Assembly (NCBI RefSeq): GCF_900094625.1
Contig: NZ_FMAJ01000003.1
Coordinates: 186,001 to 250,000 of the forward strand
DNA from: Rhizobium aethiopicum
GTDB taxonomy: Bacteria; Pseudomonadota; Alphaproteobacteria; Rhizobiales; Rhizobiaceae
Length of the DNA: 64,000 bases
Direction of reading: 5' to 3'
Below the pieces are notes generated by a model. The model saw only the letters and a program-made list of their open reading frames with translations. It was not told the origin of the DNA and did no database searches. Numbering within the stretch: the first letter of the stretch is position 1; each line of letters starts with the position of its first letter. Of the stretch, positions 1 to 8,874 are shown in pieces. The translations under genes were made by a program, and so were the position numbers.

Positions 1-7
1 GATCCTG

Positions 8-2077
8 ATGCTGCTTGCCCATGCCGGCGATCCGCTGCTGCTGTCGGGCGGCGTGGTCGTTCTCGGCCTTGCGGTGATTGCCAGCTACGCTGTCCTGATG
101 GTCCGCCGGCGCATGTCGAACCGGCCCCGCCGCCAGTCGCGGCCGGAGTGGAACGATAGCGCAAAGCTGTTCGCCGACGTGCACGACGTGCTCGGCGACA
201 TCACCGTCGGCCGCACCATGGACCGGCGCATCATCTCCGCCAACGACACATTTCGCCGCCTGACCGGGCGGCTGCATCCGGAAGGGCGCAGCTGCGAGGA
301 AATCGGCCTTGCCTTCCGCCCGGGCCCCGTCCCGCATTGTTACGACGTCGAGATTTCGACGCCGGAAGGCCAGCGCATCTTCCTCTGGCGCGACGTCGTG
401 ACCCGTGATCCGGCGAATGGCCGCCTGCTGCTGCAGAGCGTTGCTCGCGATGTCACCGAAGAGCGGCTGATGGCCCAGAGCCGTGAAGAGGCGCGCCAGA
501 AGGCGGAGTATAACAGCGCCGCCAAATCCAGGCTGCTTGCCACCGTCAGCCACGAAGTGCGCACGCCGCTTTCGGGCATCCTCGGCATGACGCACCTGAT
601 CGCGGAGACGCGGCTGACGCCGGAGCAGCAGAACTATCTGGCGAATATCCGCCAATCCGGCCACGCGCTGACCCAGCTCGTCGAGGACCTGCTCGATTTT
701 TCCACCATCGAGGTCGGTCGCTTCGAGCTGCACCCGCGCTCTGAATCGTTGCGCAAGCTGCTTGAAAGCGTCGTCGAGATGCTCGCCCACCGGGCGCATG
801 AAAAGGGCATCGAGATCGGCGCCACTGTGTCCTCCGACGTGCCGGAGAATATGAGCTTCGATGCGGCACGGTTGCGCCAAGTCCTGTTCAACGTCATCGG
901 CAATGCGGTGAAATTCACTCAGGTGGGCGGCGTCTTCATCCGCGTCTCGCTCGACGCCGGCGACCTCCTGATCAGCGTGGCCGACAGCGGTCCAGGCATG
1001 ACGGCGGAGGAGCAGGCCCGGGTTTTCGGCGAGTTCGAGCAAGGCGGCACCGTTGCCGACAAGAGTAGCGGCACCGGGCTCGGCCTCGCCATCTCCGCCC
1101 GTATCATGCGCGAATTCGGCGGCGCCTTGACGGTGGCCAGCGAAAAGGGCCTGGGCAGCACATTTTCCATCCGCTTCCCCGTCGATATCGGCAGCGAGCG
1201 GCCCGACCGGCGAAACACGCTGCTTGCCGGCAACAGCGTCGTGCTCCTGGCGCCGGCCGGTGCAGCGCGCACCGCCATCGCCGAAACGATCACCGCGCTC
1301 GGCGGCATATGCCATCTCGTCGGGGACGGCGAGGCGGCGCGGGCAAGGCTACTCGGGATGGCCAATGGCGGCCGCCGGCCGACCGATATCATCGTTGACC
1401 ATCGCATGTCGGCCGAATTTTCAGCCCATCTCGCCGATCGCGCCGAAATCGCCGCGCTCGGGCTGCGCAAGGTTCTGCTCGTCAATCCGGAAGAGCGAAG
1501 CGCCCATCCGCTCGACCTGTTCGATGCCTGGCTCATCCGGCCTCTGCGCGAACAGTCGCTGATCGATGTGCTGCGCGGGCGCATGCGCGGCATGGAGAAA
1601 CGCGACGCGCTGAACGACAACCAGCCGGGTTTCGGCCCGTCGATGGCCGAGACGGCGGTTGCCGCACATGGGCTGCGCATCCTGCTCGGCGAGGACGATC
1701 CGATCAATGCGATGCTGGTGCGCGTCGTTCTGGAAAAGGGCGGACACAAGGTGCACCATGTCGAGGATTTCGAAACGCTGCTCGACTGCGCCCTCGGCGA
1801 GGCGAATGCCCGGCCCGACATCATCATCAGCGACCTGTCAATGCCCGGCGGCAACGGCATCGACATGCTCGGACGGCTGCGCGGCCACGAAAGGCGGCTC
1901 GACCTCGCCCCGGTGCCGGTGATCGTGCTCACCGCCGACAAGAGCGACGAATCACGCCGCCAGGTCTTGCTCAACGGCGCCAACCGCGTCATGGTAAAAC
2001 CGGTCGACCCGGTGCGGCTGCTGACGGAAGTTCAGGCGGTCGCTGCACTTTCCGCCCGCCGGGCGGAGGCGCGGTAG
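8..2077 (+). CDS. Hybrid sensor histidine kinase with C-terminal receiver
   Basis: Membrane-linked hybrid histidine kinase of 689 residues as read from the first ATG; the frame is open to the window edge, so the true start may lie upstream. One hydrophobic segment (about residues 11-33) is followed by a PAS-like region (about 55-155), a HisKA domain with the phospho-acceptor His182 (SHEVRTP), an HATPase domain with N box (NVIGNAVKF), DSGPGM and GTGLGLAIS boxes, a receiver-like stretch that lacks the acidic pocket (about 405-525), and a canonical receiver with Asp609 (ISDLSMPGG) and Lys664 (VMVKPVD). The input signal and any partner regulator are unknown. No response regulator gene lies beside it; the next gene is olsB. 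Confidence 0.9.
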   Translation: MLLAHAGDPLLLSGGVVVLGLAVIASYAVLMVRRRMSNRPRRQSRPEWNDSAKLFADVHDVLGDITVGRTMDRRIISANDTFRRLTGRLHPEGRSCEEIGLAFRPGPVPHCYDVEISTPEGQRIFLWRDVVTRDPANGRLLLQSVARDVTEERLMAQSREEARQKAEYNSAAKSRLLATVSHEVRTPLSGILGMTHLIAETRLTPEQQNYLANIRQSGHALTQLVEDLLDFSTIEVGRFELHPRSESLRKLLESVVEMLAHRAHEKGIEIGATVSSDVPENMSFDAARLRQVLFNVIGNAVKFTQVGGVFIRVSLDAGDLLISVADSGPGMTAEEQARVFGEFEQGGTVADKSSGTGLGLAISARIMREFGGALTVASEKGLGSTFSIRFPVDIGSERPDRRNTLLAGNSVVLLAPAGAARTAIAETITALGGICHLVGDGEAARARLLGMANGGRRPTDIIVDHRMSAEFSAHLADRAEIAALGLRKVLLVNPEERSAHPLDLFDAWLIRPLREQSLIDVLRGRMRGMEKRDALNDNQPGFGPSMAETAVAAHGLRILLGEDDPINAMLVRVVLEKGGHKVHHVEDFETLLDCALGEANARPDIIISDLSMPGGNGIDMLGRLRGHERRLDLAPVPVIVLTADKSDESRRQVLLNGANRVMVKPVDPVRLLTEVQAVAALSARRAEAR

Positions 2078-2119
2078 GGTGCGTCGGGACCGGCAGGCTT
2101 GTTGCGCCGGGAAATGCAA

Positions 2120-2137
2120 TATGTCACTTTCCTGTCG
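2120..2137 (+). promoter_or_regulatory. Candidate PHO box upstream of olsB
   Basis: Two 7-base half-sites ATGTCAC and CTGTCGT lie in direct repeat with exactly 4 bases (TTTC) between them, which is the layout of a PhoB site (CTGTCAT, 4 bases, CTGTCAT); 11 of 14 half-site bases agree. A TTTTAT hexamer begins about 10 bases downstream and could be the -10. The site is about 50 bases before the olsB start. Ornithine lipids rise under phosphate limitation in Sinorhizobium meliloti in a PhoB-dependent way, so the position makes sense. Binding itself is inference. Confidence 0.55.
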
Positions 2138-2185
2138 TACAGAAGTGTTTTATGGCGTCGATAAGCCGGCAACGGGAGAATCGCC

Positions 2186-3064
2186 ATGTCCTCCACTGAC
2201 ATCCTCAATCGTGACGTCACCGCGGAGACTGCACGGCCGTCGACGGCTGCCGGGCAGAAGGACGGCGACATCCTCGGCCGCATCGGCAATCTGGAAACCC
2301 GCCTTGCCCGCACGGCACGCGAGATCGATGCGGCCCAGGCCGTGCGCTACCGGGTCTTCGTCGACGAAATGAAGGCGCAGCTGCCGCCGGAAGCGATGCG
2401 TCGCGAGCGCGACTTCGATGCCTATGATGCATTCTGCGACCATCTTCTCGTTCTCGACCGCTCACTCGAGGGCGATCCGGAAGATCAGATCGTCGGCACC
2501 TATCGGCTGCTGCGCCAGGACATCGCCATGGCCAATGGCGGTTTTTACTCGGCTTCCGAGTTCGAGATCGAGAGCCTCCTCGCCAAGCATCCCGACAAAC
2601 GTTTCATGGAACTCGGGCGCTCCTGCGTGCTGCCGGAATACCGCACCAAACGCACCGTCGAGCTTCTGTGGCAGGGCAACTGGGCCTATGCCCTGAAGCA
2701 CGGCATGAGCGCGATGTTCGGTTGCGCCTCCTTCCCCGGCGTCTATCTCGAAAGCCACGCGCTGGCGCTCTCCTTCCTTTACCACAATGTGCTGGCGAAG
2801 GACGAATGGGCCGTCGGCGCACTGCCGCATCTCGCCCGCAACATGGATCTGATGCCGGCCGAGGCCGTCAACCCGAAGCGGGCGCTGATGGCCCTGCCGC
2901 CGCTGATCAAGGGTTATCTGCGCCTCGGCGCGATGGTCGGCTCCAGCGCGGTCATCGATCACGCCTTTAATACGACCGACGTGCTGATCGTGCTGCCGAT
3001 CTCCAGCATTTCCGACCGCTACCTGAACTATTACGGCGCCGACGCCGGCCGCTTCGCAAGCTGA
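2186..3064 (+). CDS. olsB: L-ornithine N-alpha-acyltransferase OlsB (lyso-ornithine lipid synthesis)
   Basis: GNAT-fold acyltransferase of 292 residues that transfers a 3-hydroxyacyl chain from acyl carrier protein to the alpha-amino group of ornithine, giving lyso-ornithine lipid at the inner membrane. Length and the motifs RYRVFVDE (about 52-59), FMELGRSCVLPEYR (about 142-155) and the position next to the NADP malic enzyme gene fit OlsB of S. meliloti. The start has a good Shine-Dalgarno (GGGAGA, 6 bases before ATG). The partner acyltransferase OlsA is encoded at 21091. A candidate PHO box precedes the gene. Other GNAT-type hemolysin-like acyltransferases share this fold, so the specific substrate rests on similarity and context. 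Confidence 0.85.
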   Translation: MSSTDILNRDVTAETARPSTAAGQKDGDILGRIGNLETRLARTAREIDAAQAVRYRVFVDEMKAQLPPEAMRRERDFDAYDAFCDHLLVLDRSLEGDPEDQIVGTYRLLRQDIAMANGGFYSASEFEIESLLAKHPDKRFMELGRSCVLPEYRTKRTVELLWQGNWAYALKHGMSAMFGCASFPGVYLESHALALSFLYHNVLAKDEWAVGALPHLARNMDLMPAEAVNPKRALMALPPLIKGYLRLGAMVGSSAVIDHAFNTTDVLIVLPISSISDRYLNYYGADAGRFAS

Positions 3065-3101
3065 CTGCTTCGTCGCACTGCCGTCTGTGGGCGCCAATGG
3101 C

Positions 3102-3285
3102 AGCCCTCACCCTAACCCTTGCCGGGCTCGAGCCACGGGTCTCCCACCCGTCCTTCGGACCCCCGTAATGATGGGGAGAGGGGACGTGCCCTATGAGAGA
3201 TCTGCGATGAACTGAGACGTCGCGGCAGGCTTCCTTCGCCCCGTTTACGGGGAGAAGGTGCCGGCAGGCGGATGAGGGGCTGATC
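3102..3285. repeat. RIME-type rhizobial intergenic mosaic repeat
   Basis: The 268-base gap between the convergent olsB and maeB genes is mostly filled by repeat sequence: it opens with CCCTCACCCTAACCC, runs through GGGGAGAGGGGACG, and has a second palindromic piece CCCCGT-TT-ACGGGG followed by GAGAAGGTGCCGGCAGG and GGATGAGGGG. These blocks are the hallmarks of RIME elements dispersed through Rhizobium and Sinorhizobium genomes. The stems could also act as a bidirectional 3' end for the two convergent transcripts. Exact element limits cannot be fixed without alignment. Confidence 0.65.
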
Positions 3286-3332
3286 TCGCCGATCTCCCGG
3301 TCACTGAATAGCTCACTATGCAGCAGATGGCC

Positions 3333-5615
3333 CTACGAGCCGCCATAGGCGGCGATCGCCGCCATGTTGACGATGTCGGAATCCTTGGCGCCCATCGAGG
3401 TGATCTGCACCGGCTTGTCGAGGCCGACCAGGATCGGGCCGATCACGGTGGAGCCGCCGAGTTCCTGCAGCATCTTCGTCGAGATCGAGGCCGAGTGGAA
3501 GGCCGGCATCACCAGCACGTTGGCAGGGCCGGAAAGGCGGCAGAAGGGATATTGCTCCATTACCTTGCGGTTCAACGCGACGTCGGCCGCCATCTCGCCG
3601 TCATATTCGAAATCGACGCGGCGCCTGTCGAGGATCTTCACCGCTTCGCGCACCCTCTCGGAGCGTTCGCCGGAGGGATGGCCGAAGGTGGAATAGGCAA
3701 GCAGGGCGACGCGCGGCTGATAGCCCATGCGGCGGGCCAGACCGGCGGCCTCTTCGGCGATATCGGCTAGTTGTTCGGCCGTCGGCATATCGTGCACCGC
3801 CGTATCGGCGACGAAGACCGTGCGGCCGCGGCAGAGCGCCAGAGACACACCGATAACGCGATGGCCGGGCTTTTCGTCGATGCAGCGGCGCACGTCCTCG
3901 AGCGCCGTCGAATAGTTACGAGTAATCCCCGTCACCATGCCGTCGGCGTCACCGAGCGCCACCATCGTGGCGGCGAAGTGGTTTCGGTCGTTGTGGATCA
4001 GCCGCTGAGCGTCGCGATGGAGATAACCCTGCCGCTGCAGCCTGGCATAGAGATAATCAATATAGGCCTCGACGCGGGTCGAGATGCGGGCATTGACGAT
4101 CTCGAAGCCGGGCCGGTTGAGATCGATACCGGCGCGTTCCGCCGTCGCCCGGATCAGATCCTCGCGGCCGAGCAGGATGGCGGTGCCGAGCTGCTGGTTG
4201 GCGTAGGACATGGCGGCGCGCAGCACCTGTTCTTCCTCGGCCTCGGCAAAGACGATCCGCTTCGGGCGGCGGCGGACACGCTCGTAAAGGCTGGCGAGCG
4301 TCGAGGCGATCGGATCGCGCCGCGCCGAAAGCTCGCGGGCGTAACCGGCCATGTCGGTGATGACCTTGCGGGCGACGCCGCTTTCGATCGCGGCTTCGGC
4401 GACAGCGACAGGGATCGCCGAGATCAGCCGCGGATCGAAGGGAACGGGAATGATATATTGCGCGCCGAAACGCGGCCGGTTGCCCTGGTAGGCGGCAACG
4501 ACATCGTCGGGCACGTCCTCGCGGGCAAGGTTCGCCAGCGCCTTGACGGCGGCGATCTTCATCGCGTCGTTGATGGTGGAGGCGCGCACATCGAGGGCTC
4601 CGCGGAAGATATAGGGAAAGCCGAGGACGTTGTTGACCTGGTTCGGGTAGTCCGACCTGCCCGTCGCCATAATGGCGTCGTCGCGGATGCGAGCGACCTC
4701 CTCCGGCGTGATCTCGGGATCGGGATTGGCCATGGCGAAGATGATCGGCCGGTCGGCCATCGAGCGGATCATCTTGGCTGAGAAGGCGCCTTTCTGCGAC
4801 AGGCCGAAAATGACATCCGCACCGTTCATCGCCTCTTCCAGCGTGCGCGCGTCGGTCTTTGCCGCATGCGCCGATTTCCACTGGTTCATGCCCTCGGTGC
4901 GGCCCTGGTAGATGACGCCCTTGGTGTCGCAGAGGATGATGTTATCAGGCGCGAACCCCATCGCCTTGATCAGTTCGATGCAGGCGATCGCCGCAGCGCC
5001 GGCGCCGTTGCAGACGAGTTTCGTCGTCTTCAGGTCGCGGCCGGTCAGTTCCAGCGCGTTGATCAGGCCGGCGGCGGCGATGATTGCCGTGCCATGCTGG
5101 TCGTCATGGAAAACGGGAATGTCCATCAGCTCGCGCAGCCGGCTTTCGATGACGAAACAATCCGGCGCCTTGATATCTTCGAGATTGATGCCGCCGAAGG
5201 AGGGGCCGAGGAAGCGCACGCAGTTGATGAACTCGTCGACATTTTCCGTGTCGATCTCGAGATCGATGGAATCGACGTCGGCAAAGCGCTTGAACAGCAC
5301 CGACTTGCCCTCCATCACCGGCTTGGAGGCGAGCGCGCCGAGATTGCCGAGGCCGAGGATCGCAGTGCCGTTGGAAATGACGGCAACCATGTTGCCGCGC
5401 GCGGTATAATCATAGGCCGTCTGCGGATCGGCGGCGATCGCCTTGACCGGGACGGCAACGCCCGGGGAATAGGCGAGCGAGAGGTCGCGTTGCGTCGCCA
5501 TCGGCTTGGTCGGGTTGATCTCCAGCTTGCCGGGCCGGCCCATGGCGTGAAAATCGAGCGCCTCCTGATCGGTCACCGAGGTCACCGGCCGGTCCTTCTT
5601 ATCGATATCGGGCAT
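3333..5615 (-). CDS. maeB: NADP-dependent malic enzyme with phosphotransacetylase-like C-terminus
   Basis: Oxidative decarboxylation of malate to pyruvate with NADP (the gene called tme in S. meliloti). 760 residues: malic N-domain (about 20-150, with GNLGALASKPVMEGK), NAD(P)-binding domain (about 160-430, with the VCNGAGAAAIACIEL nucleotide loop), then a phosphate acetyl/butyryl transferase-like domain (about 440-755). The long fused architecture is the usual one for rhizobial MaeB proteins; the C-terminal part is generally thought regulatory. Start chosen at ATG with a GGAGG ribosome-binding site. Divergent from mutS, convergent with olsB across the RIME repeat. Sequence alone does not distinguish NADP from NAD use; gene order points to the NADP form. 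Confidence 0.92.
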   Translation of the reverse strand: MPDIDKKDRPVTSVTDQEALDFHAMGRPGKLEINPTKPMATQRDLSLAYSPGVAVPVKAIAADPQTAYDYTARGNMVAVISNGTAILGLGNLGALASKPVMEGKSVLFKRFADVDSIDLEIDTENVDEFINCVRFLGPSFGGINLEDIKAPDCFVIESRLRELMDIPVFHDDQHGTAIIAAAGLINALELTGRDLKTTKLVCNGAGAAAIACIELIKAMGFAPDNIILCDTKGVIYQGRTEGMNQWKSAHAAKTDARTLEEAMNGADVIFGLSQKGAFSAKMIRSMADRPIIFAMANPDPEITPEEVARIRDDAIMATGRSDYPNQVNNVLGFPYIFRGALDVRASTINDAMKIAAVKALANLAREDVPDDVVAAYQGNRPRFGAQYIIPVPFDPRLISAIPVAVAEAAIESGVARKVITDMAGYARELSARRDPIASTLASLYERVRRRPKRIVFAEAEEEQVLRAAMSYANQQLGTAILLGREDLIRATAERAGIDLNRPGFEIVNARISTRVEAYIDYLYARLQRQGYLHRDAQRLIHNDRNHFAATMVALGDADGMVTGITRNYSTALEDVRRCIDEKPGHRVIGVSLALCRGRTVFVADTAVHDMPTAEQLADIAEEAAGLARRMGYQPRVALLAYSTFGHPSGERSERVREAVKILDRRRVDFEYDGEMAADVALNRKVMEQYPFCRLSGPANVLVMPAFHSASISTKMLQELGGSTVIGPILVGLDKPVQITSMGAKDSDIVNMAAIAAYGGS

Positions 5616-5728
5616 AAATCCTCCAACGTCCTGTGGGCGACGCTTCGCTCTTCCTCAAATGCAGTTGTCATCTATAGCGGCGCCCGGATAGGGTTGGCAC
5701 CTGTTTTTTTGGGAAAAACTGCACCTCC

Positions 5729-8455
5729 GTGAACGCACGAATAGACATTGGGAATGAAGCCTTTTCGGCTGCCGAACTCGCCACGGCGGAAAGCCGCGCC
5801 TCGGCGACGCCGATGATGGAGCAATATATCGAGATCAAGGCGAACAATCCGGGTTCGCTGCTCTTCTATCGCATGGGCGATTTCTACGAGCTGTTCTTCG
5901 AGGATGCGCTGGAAGCCTCGCGCGCGCTCGGCATCACCCTGACGAAGCGCGGCCAGCACATGGGCCAGGATATCCCGATGTGCGGCGTTCCCGTGCATGC
6001 GGCCGACGACTATCTGCAGAAGCTGATCTCGCTCGGCTTCCGCGTCGCCGTCTGCGAGCAGGTCGAGGACCCGGCCGAAGCGAAGAAGCGCGGCGGCAAA
6101 TCCGTCGTCAAGCGTGACGTCGTGCGCCTGGTCACCCCCGGCACGATCACCGAGGAAAAGCTGCTTTCGCCATCGGAATCCAACTATCTGATGGCGCTCG
6201 CCCGCATTCGCGGCGGGGCCGAACCGCTGCTGGCGCTTGCTTGGATCGATATTTCGACCGGCGTCTTCCGGCTAGCCGAGACCGAACCCACGCGGCTGCT
6301 TGCCGATATCCTGCGCATCGACCCGCGTGAGCTCATCCTGCCCGATACGATCTTCCACGATCCAGAACTCAAGCCGGTCTTCGACGTGCTTGGCCGAACC
6401 GCAGTTCCGCAGCCTTCCGTACTCTTCGACAGCGCCAGCGCCGAAGGCCGGATCGCCCGGTATTTCAACATCGCCACACTCGACGGCTTCGGCACGTTCT
6501 CACGCGCCGAGCTCGCGGCGGCCGCCGCCGCCGTCGCTTATGTCGAGAAGACGCAGATCGCCGAGCGGCCGCCGCTCGGCAAGCCCGAGCGGGAAAGCGC
6601 GGCATCGACACTGTTCATCGACCCTGCCACCCGCGCCAATCTGGAACTTGCCCGCACACTGTCCGGCGACCGCAACGGTTCGCTCTTGAAGGCGATCGAC
6701 CGCACCATCACCGGCGGCGGCGCACGGCTTCTGGCCGAGCGGCTGATGTCGCCGCTGACCGATCCTGCCCGCATCAATGCCCGGCTCGATTCGATCGGCT
6801 TTCTGATCGACGAACCATCGCTCTGCGGCAAGCTGCGCGACACGCTGAAACATGTGCCCGACATGCCGCGTGCGCTGTCGCGCCTGGCGCTCGACCGCGG
6901 CGGCCCGCGCGATCTGGCAGCGATACGCCAGGGCCTGCAAGCGGCCGGCGGACTTGCCGATCTGCTCGCAAGCGCGATGCTGCCGGACGAGCTTGATCAA
7001 GCACTCTCCGGGCTGCAGGCTCTTCCCGCGGGGCTCGAAAACCTGCTTGCCGAGACGCTCGCCGATGAATTGCCGCTGCTGAAGCGCGACGGCGGCTTCC
7101 TGCGCGACGGCGCCAGCGCCGAACTCGACGAGGTCCGGGCACTGCGCGACCAGTCGCGCCGCGTGATTGCCGGGCTGCAATTGCAATATGCCGAGGAAAC
7201 CGGCATCCGGTCGCTGAAAATCAAGCACAACAATATCCTCGGCTATTTCATCGAGGTAACTGCCGGCAGTGCCGCTCCGATGACCGAGACGGCCGAGGCG
7301 AAGGCCCGATTCATCCACCGCCAGACGATGGCGAGCGCCATGCGCTTTACCACGACCGAGCTTGCCGATCTCGAAAGCCGCATCGCCAATGCCGCCGATC
7401 GGGCGCTGACGATCGAACTCGAAGCCTTCGACAGAATGACGGCCGCCGTCGTGGCGCAGGCCGAAGCCATCAAATCGGGTGCGCGGGCGCTTGCCGTGAT
7501 CGACGTCGCCGCAGGCCTGGCGCTTCTCGCCGAAGAGCAGGCCTATTGCCGCCCGCAGGTCGACGGCTCGAAGATGTTTGCAATCGAAGGCGGGCGCCAC
7601 CCGGTCGTCGAGCAGGCGCTGCGCCGGCAGGCGGGCGGCCCCTTCGTTGCCAACAATTGCGATCTTTCGCCGAAGACCGGCGACAAGGACGGGGCGATCT
7701 GGCTGCTGACCGGCCCGAACATGGGCGGTAAATCGACGTTCCTGCGCCAGAACGCGCTGATCGCGATCCTGGCGCAGATGGGTTCCTTCGTGCCGGCGAC
7801 ATCGGCCCATATCGGCATCGTCGACCGGCTCTTCTCGCGCGTCGGCGCCTCCGACGATCTGGCGCGTGGACGCTCCACCTTCATGGTCGAGATGGTGGAA
7901 ACGGCGGCGATCCTCAATCAGGCGAGCGACCGCTCGCTCGTCATCCTTGACGAAATCGGCCGCGGCACCGCCACATTCGATGGTCTGTCGATCGCCTGGG
8001 CAGCCGTCGAGCACCTGCATGAGGCCAATCGCTGCCGCGGCCTGTTCGCCACGCATTTCCACGAGCTGACCGTGCTGTCGGAAAAGCTTGGCCGGCTATC
8101 GAACGCCACGATGCGTGTCAAGGAATGGGACGGCGACGTGATCTTCCTGCACGAGGTCGGGCCAGGTGCCGCCGACCGCTCCTACGGCATCCAGGTCGCA
8201 CGTCTTGCCGGGCTACCGGCCTCTGTCGTGGCGCGGGCCCGCGACGTGCTCACCCGTCTCGAAGATGCCGACCGCAAGAACCCGGCGAGCCAGCTGATCG
8301 ACGATCTGCCGCTCTTTCAGGTGGCGGTGCGCCGCGAGGACATGGCCCGCGGCCCGTCCAAGGTCGAGGAGGCATTGAAGGCAATGAGCCTCGACGACAT
8401 GACACCGCGCGAGGCGATGGACGCGCTCTACGACCTCAAGAAGAAGCTGAAATAG
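5729..8455 (+). CDS. mutS: DNA mismatch repair protein MutS
   Basis: Mismatch-recognition ATPase of 908 residues. The mismatch-binding motif [11 protein letters not shown] is near residue 50, the lever/clamp region follows, and the ABC-type ATPase has Walker [10 protein letters not shown] (about 663-671), signature and Walker [16 protein letters not shown]. The start used is GTG at 5729, 28 codons before a possible ATG (MMEQYIEIK); the extended N-terminus is common in rhizobial MutS. The Shine-Dalgarno is weak (GGGAAAAA), so the start is less certain than the product. No mutL is adjacent. It heads a run with a small ORF, glnD and murJ on the same strand. Confidence 0.96.
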   Translation: MNARIDIGNEAFSAAELATAESRASATPMMEQYIEIKANNPGSLLFYRMGDFYELFFEDALEASRALGITLTKRGQHMGQDIPMCGVPVHAADDYLQKLISLGFRVAVCEQVEDPAEAKKRGGKSVVKRDVVRLVTPGTITEEKLLSPSESNYLMALARIRGGAEPLLALAWIDISTGVFRLAETEPTRLLADILRIDPRELILPDTIFHDPELKPVFDVLGRTAVPQPSVLFDSASAEGRIARYFNIATLDGFGTFSRAELAAAAAAVAYVEKTQIAERPPLGKPERESAASTLFIDPATRANLELARTLSGDRNGSLLKAIDRTITGGGARLLAERLMSPLTDPARINARLDSIGFLIDEPSLCGKLRDTLKHVPDMPRALSRLALDRGGPRDLAAIRQGLQAAGGLADLLASAMLPDELDQALSGLQALPAGLENLLAETLADELPLLKRDGGFLRDGASAELDEVRALRDQSRRVIAGLQLQYAEETGIRSLKIKHNNILGYFIEVTAGSAAPMTETAEAKARFIHRQTMASAMRFTTTELADLESRIANAADRALTIELEAFDRMTAAVVAQAEAIKSGARALAVIDVAAGLALLAEEQAYCRPQVDGSKMFAIEGGRHPVVEQALRRQAGGPFVANNCDLSPKTGDKDGAIWLLTGPNMGGKSTFLRQNALIAILAQMGSFVPATSAHIGIVDRLFSRVGASDDLARGRSTFMVEMVETAAILNQASDRSLVILDEIGRGTATFDGLSIAWAAVEHLHEANRCRGLFATHFHELTVLSEKLGRLSNATMRVKEWDGDVIFLHEVGPGAADRSYGIQVARLAGLPASVVARARDVLTRLEDADRKNPASQLIDDLPLFQVAVRREDMARGPSKVEEALKAMSLDDMTPREAMDALYDLKKKLK

Positions 8456-8468
8456 GAGCGCGTGGGCG

Positions 8469-8744
8469 ATGTTCATGGAAAAGCTGGTTCGCGAAACCGA
8501 ACGCCTCTCGCTCATCTGCTCGATGCTCGACACGATGCGGCGCGCCGACGAGGATCGCAATGCGCGCGGCTGGACGTCACCGATCGGCCTGCTGAAAATC
8601 ACCCGCTCCTGCGCTATGATCTCGGAACTCGGGACGTCGATCGCCAAGGCGGGTTATCGCGAATGTGACAGGACAACGATCGAGGAGATCCTGCGCGAGA
8701 CCCGGCAGGTGCTGTATTTGCTGCGCGCGCAAGCCGCAGGCTGA
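8469..8744 (+). CDS. Conserved small protein of unknown function
   Basis: 91-residue protein, 13 bases after mutS and preceded by AGGAGCG, so probably translated from the same transcript. It reads as a soluble, mostly helical protein: two amphipathic stretches (about 1-30 and 60-90) flank a middle piece with SPIGLLKITRSCAMISELG. No signal peptide, membrane segment or metal motif is visible. I do not recognise a family. The codon use matches its neighbours, the frame is closed by a clear stop, and the reading frame is better than the overlapping alternatives, so it looks like a real gene. Confidence 0.65.
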   Translation: MFMEKLVRETERLSLICSMLDTMRRADEDRNARGWTSPIGLLKITRSCAMISELGTSIAKAGYRECDRTTIEEILRETRQVLYLLRAQAAG

Positions 8745-8874
8745 GGCTTTTTCAAAAGGCCGCCGATTGCGACAAGCGCCCGGCATCGCAGCATGGCAAC
8801 ACCATTTCGCCAAATTTAAAGGTTCTTGCAATATGAAGGCCCGTGTCAATCGCCGGGCAAAGGGGTTATAGCGC

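Noticed and set aside
919..1992. 357-codon open frame on the minus strand
   Set aside because: It lies antisense to the hybrid kinase, has Ser/Arg-rich low-complexity sequence typical of GC-rich shadow frames and no ribosome site. Similar long shadows at 3771-4781, 6500-8062, 20632-22038, 35299-37236 and 43786-46053 were rejected for the same reason.
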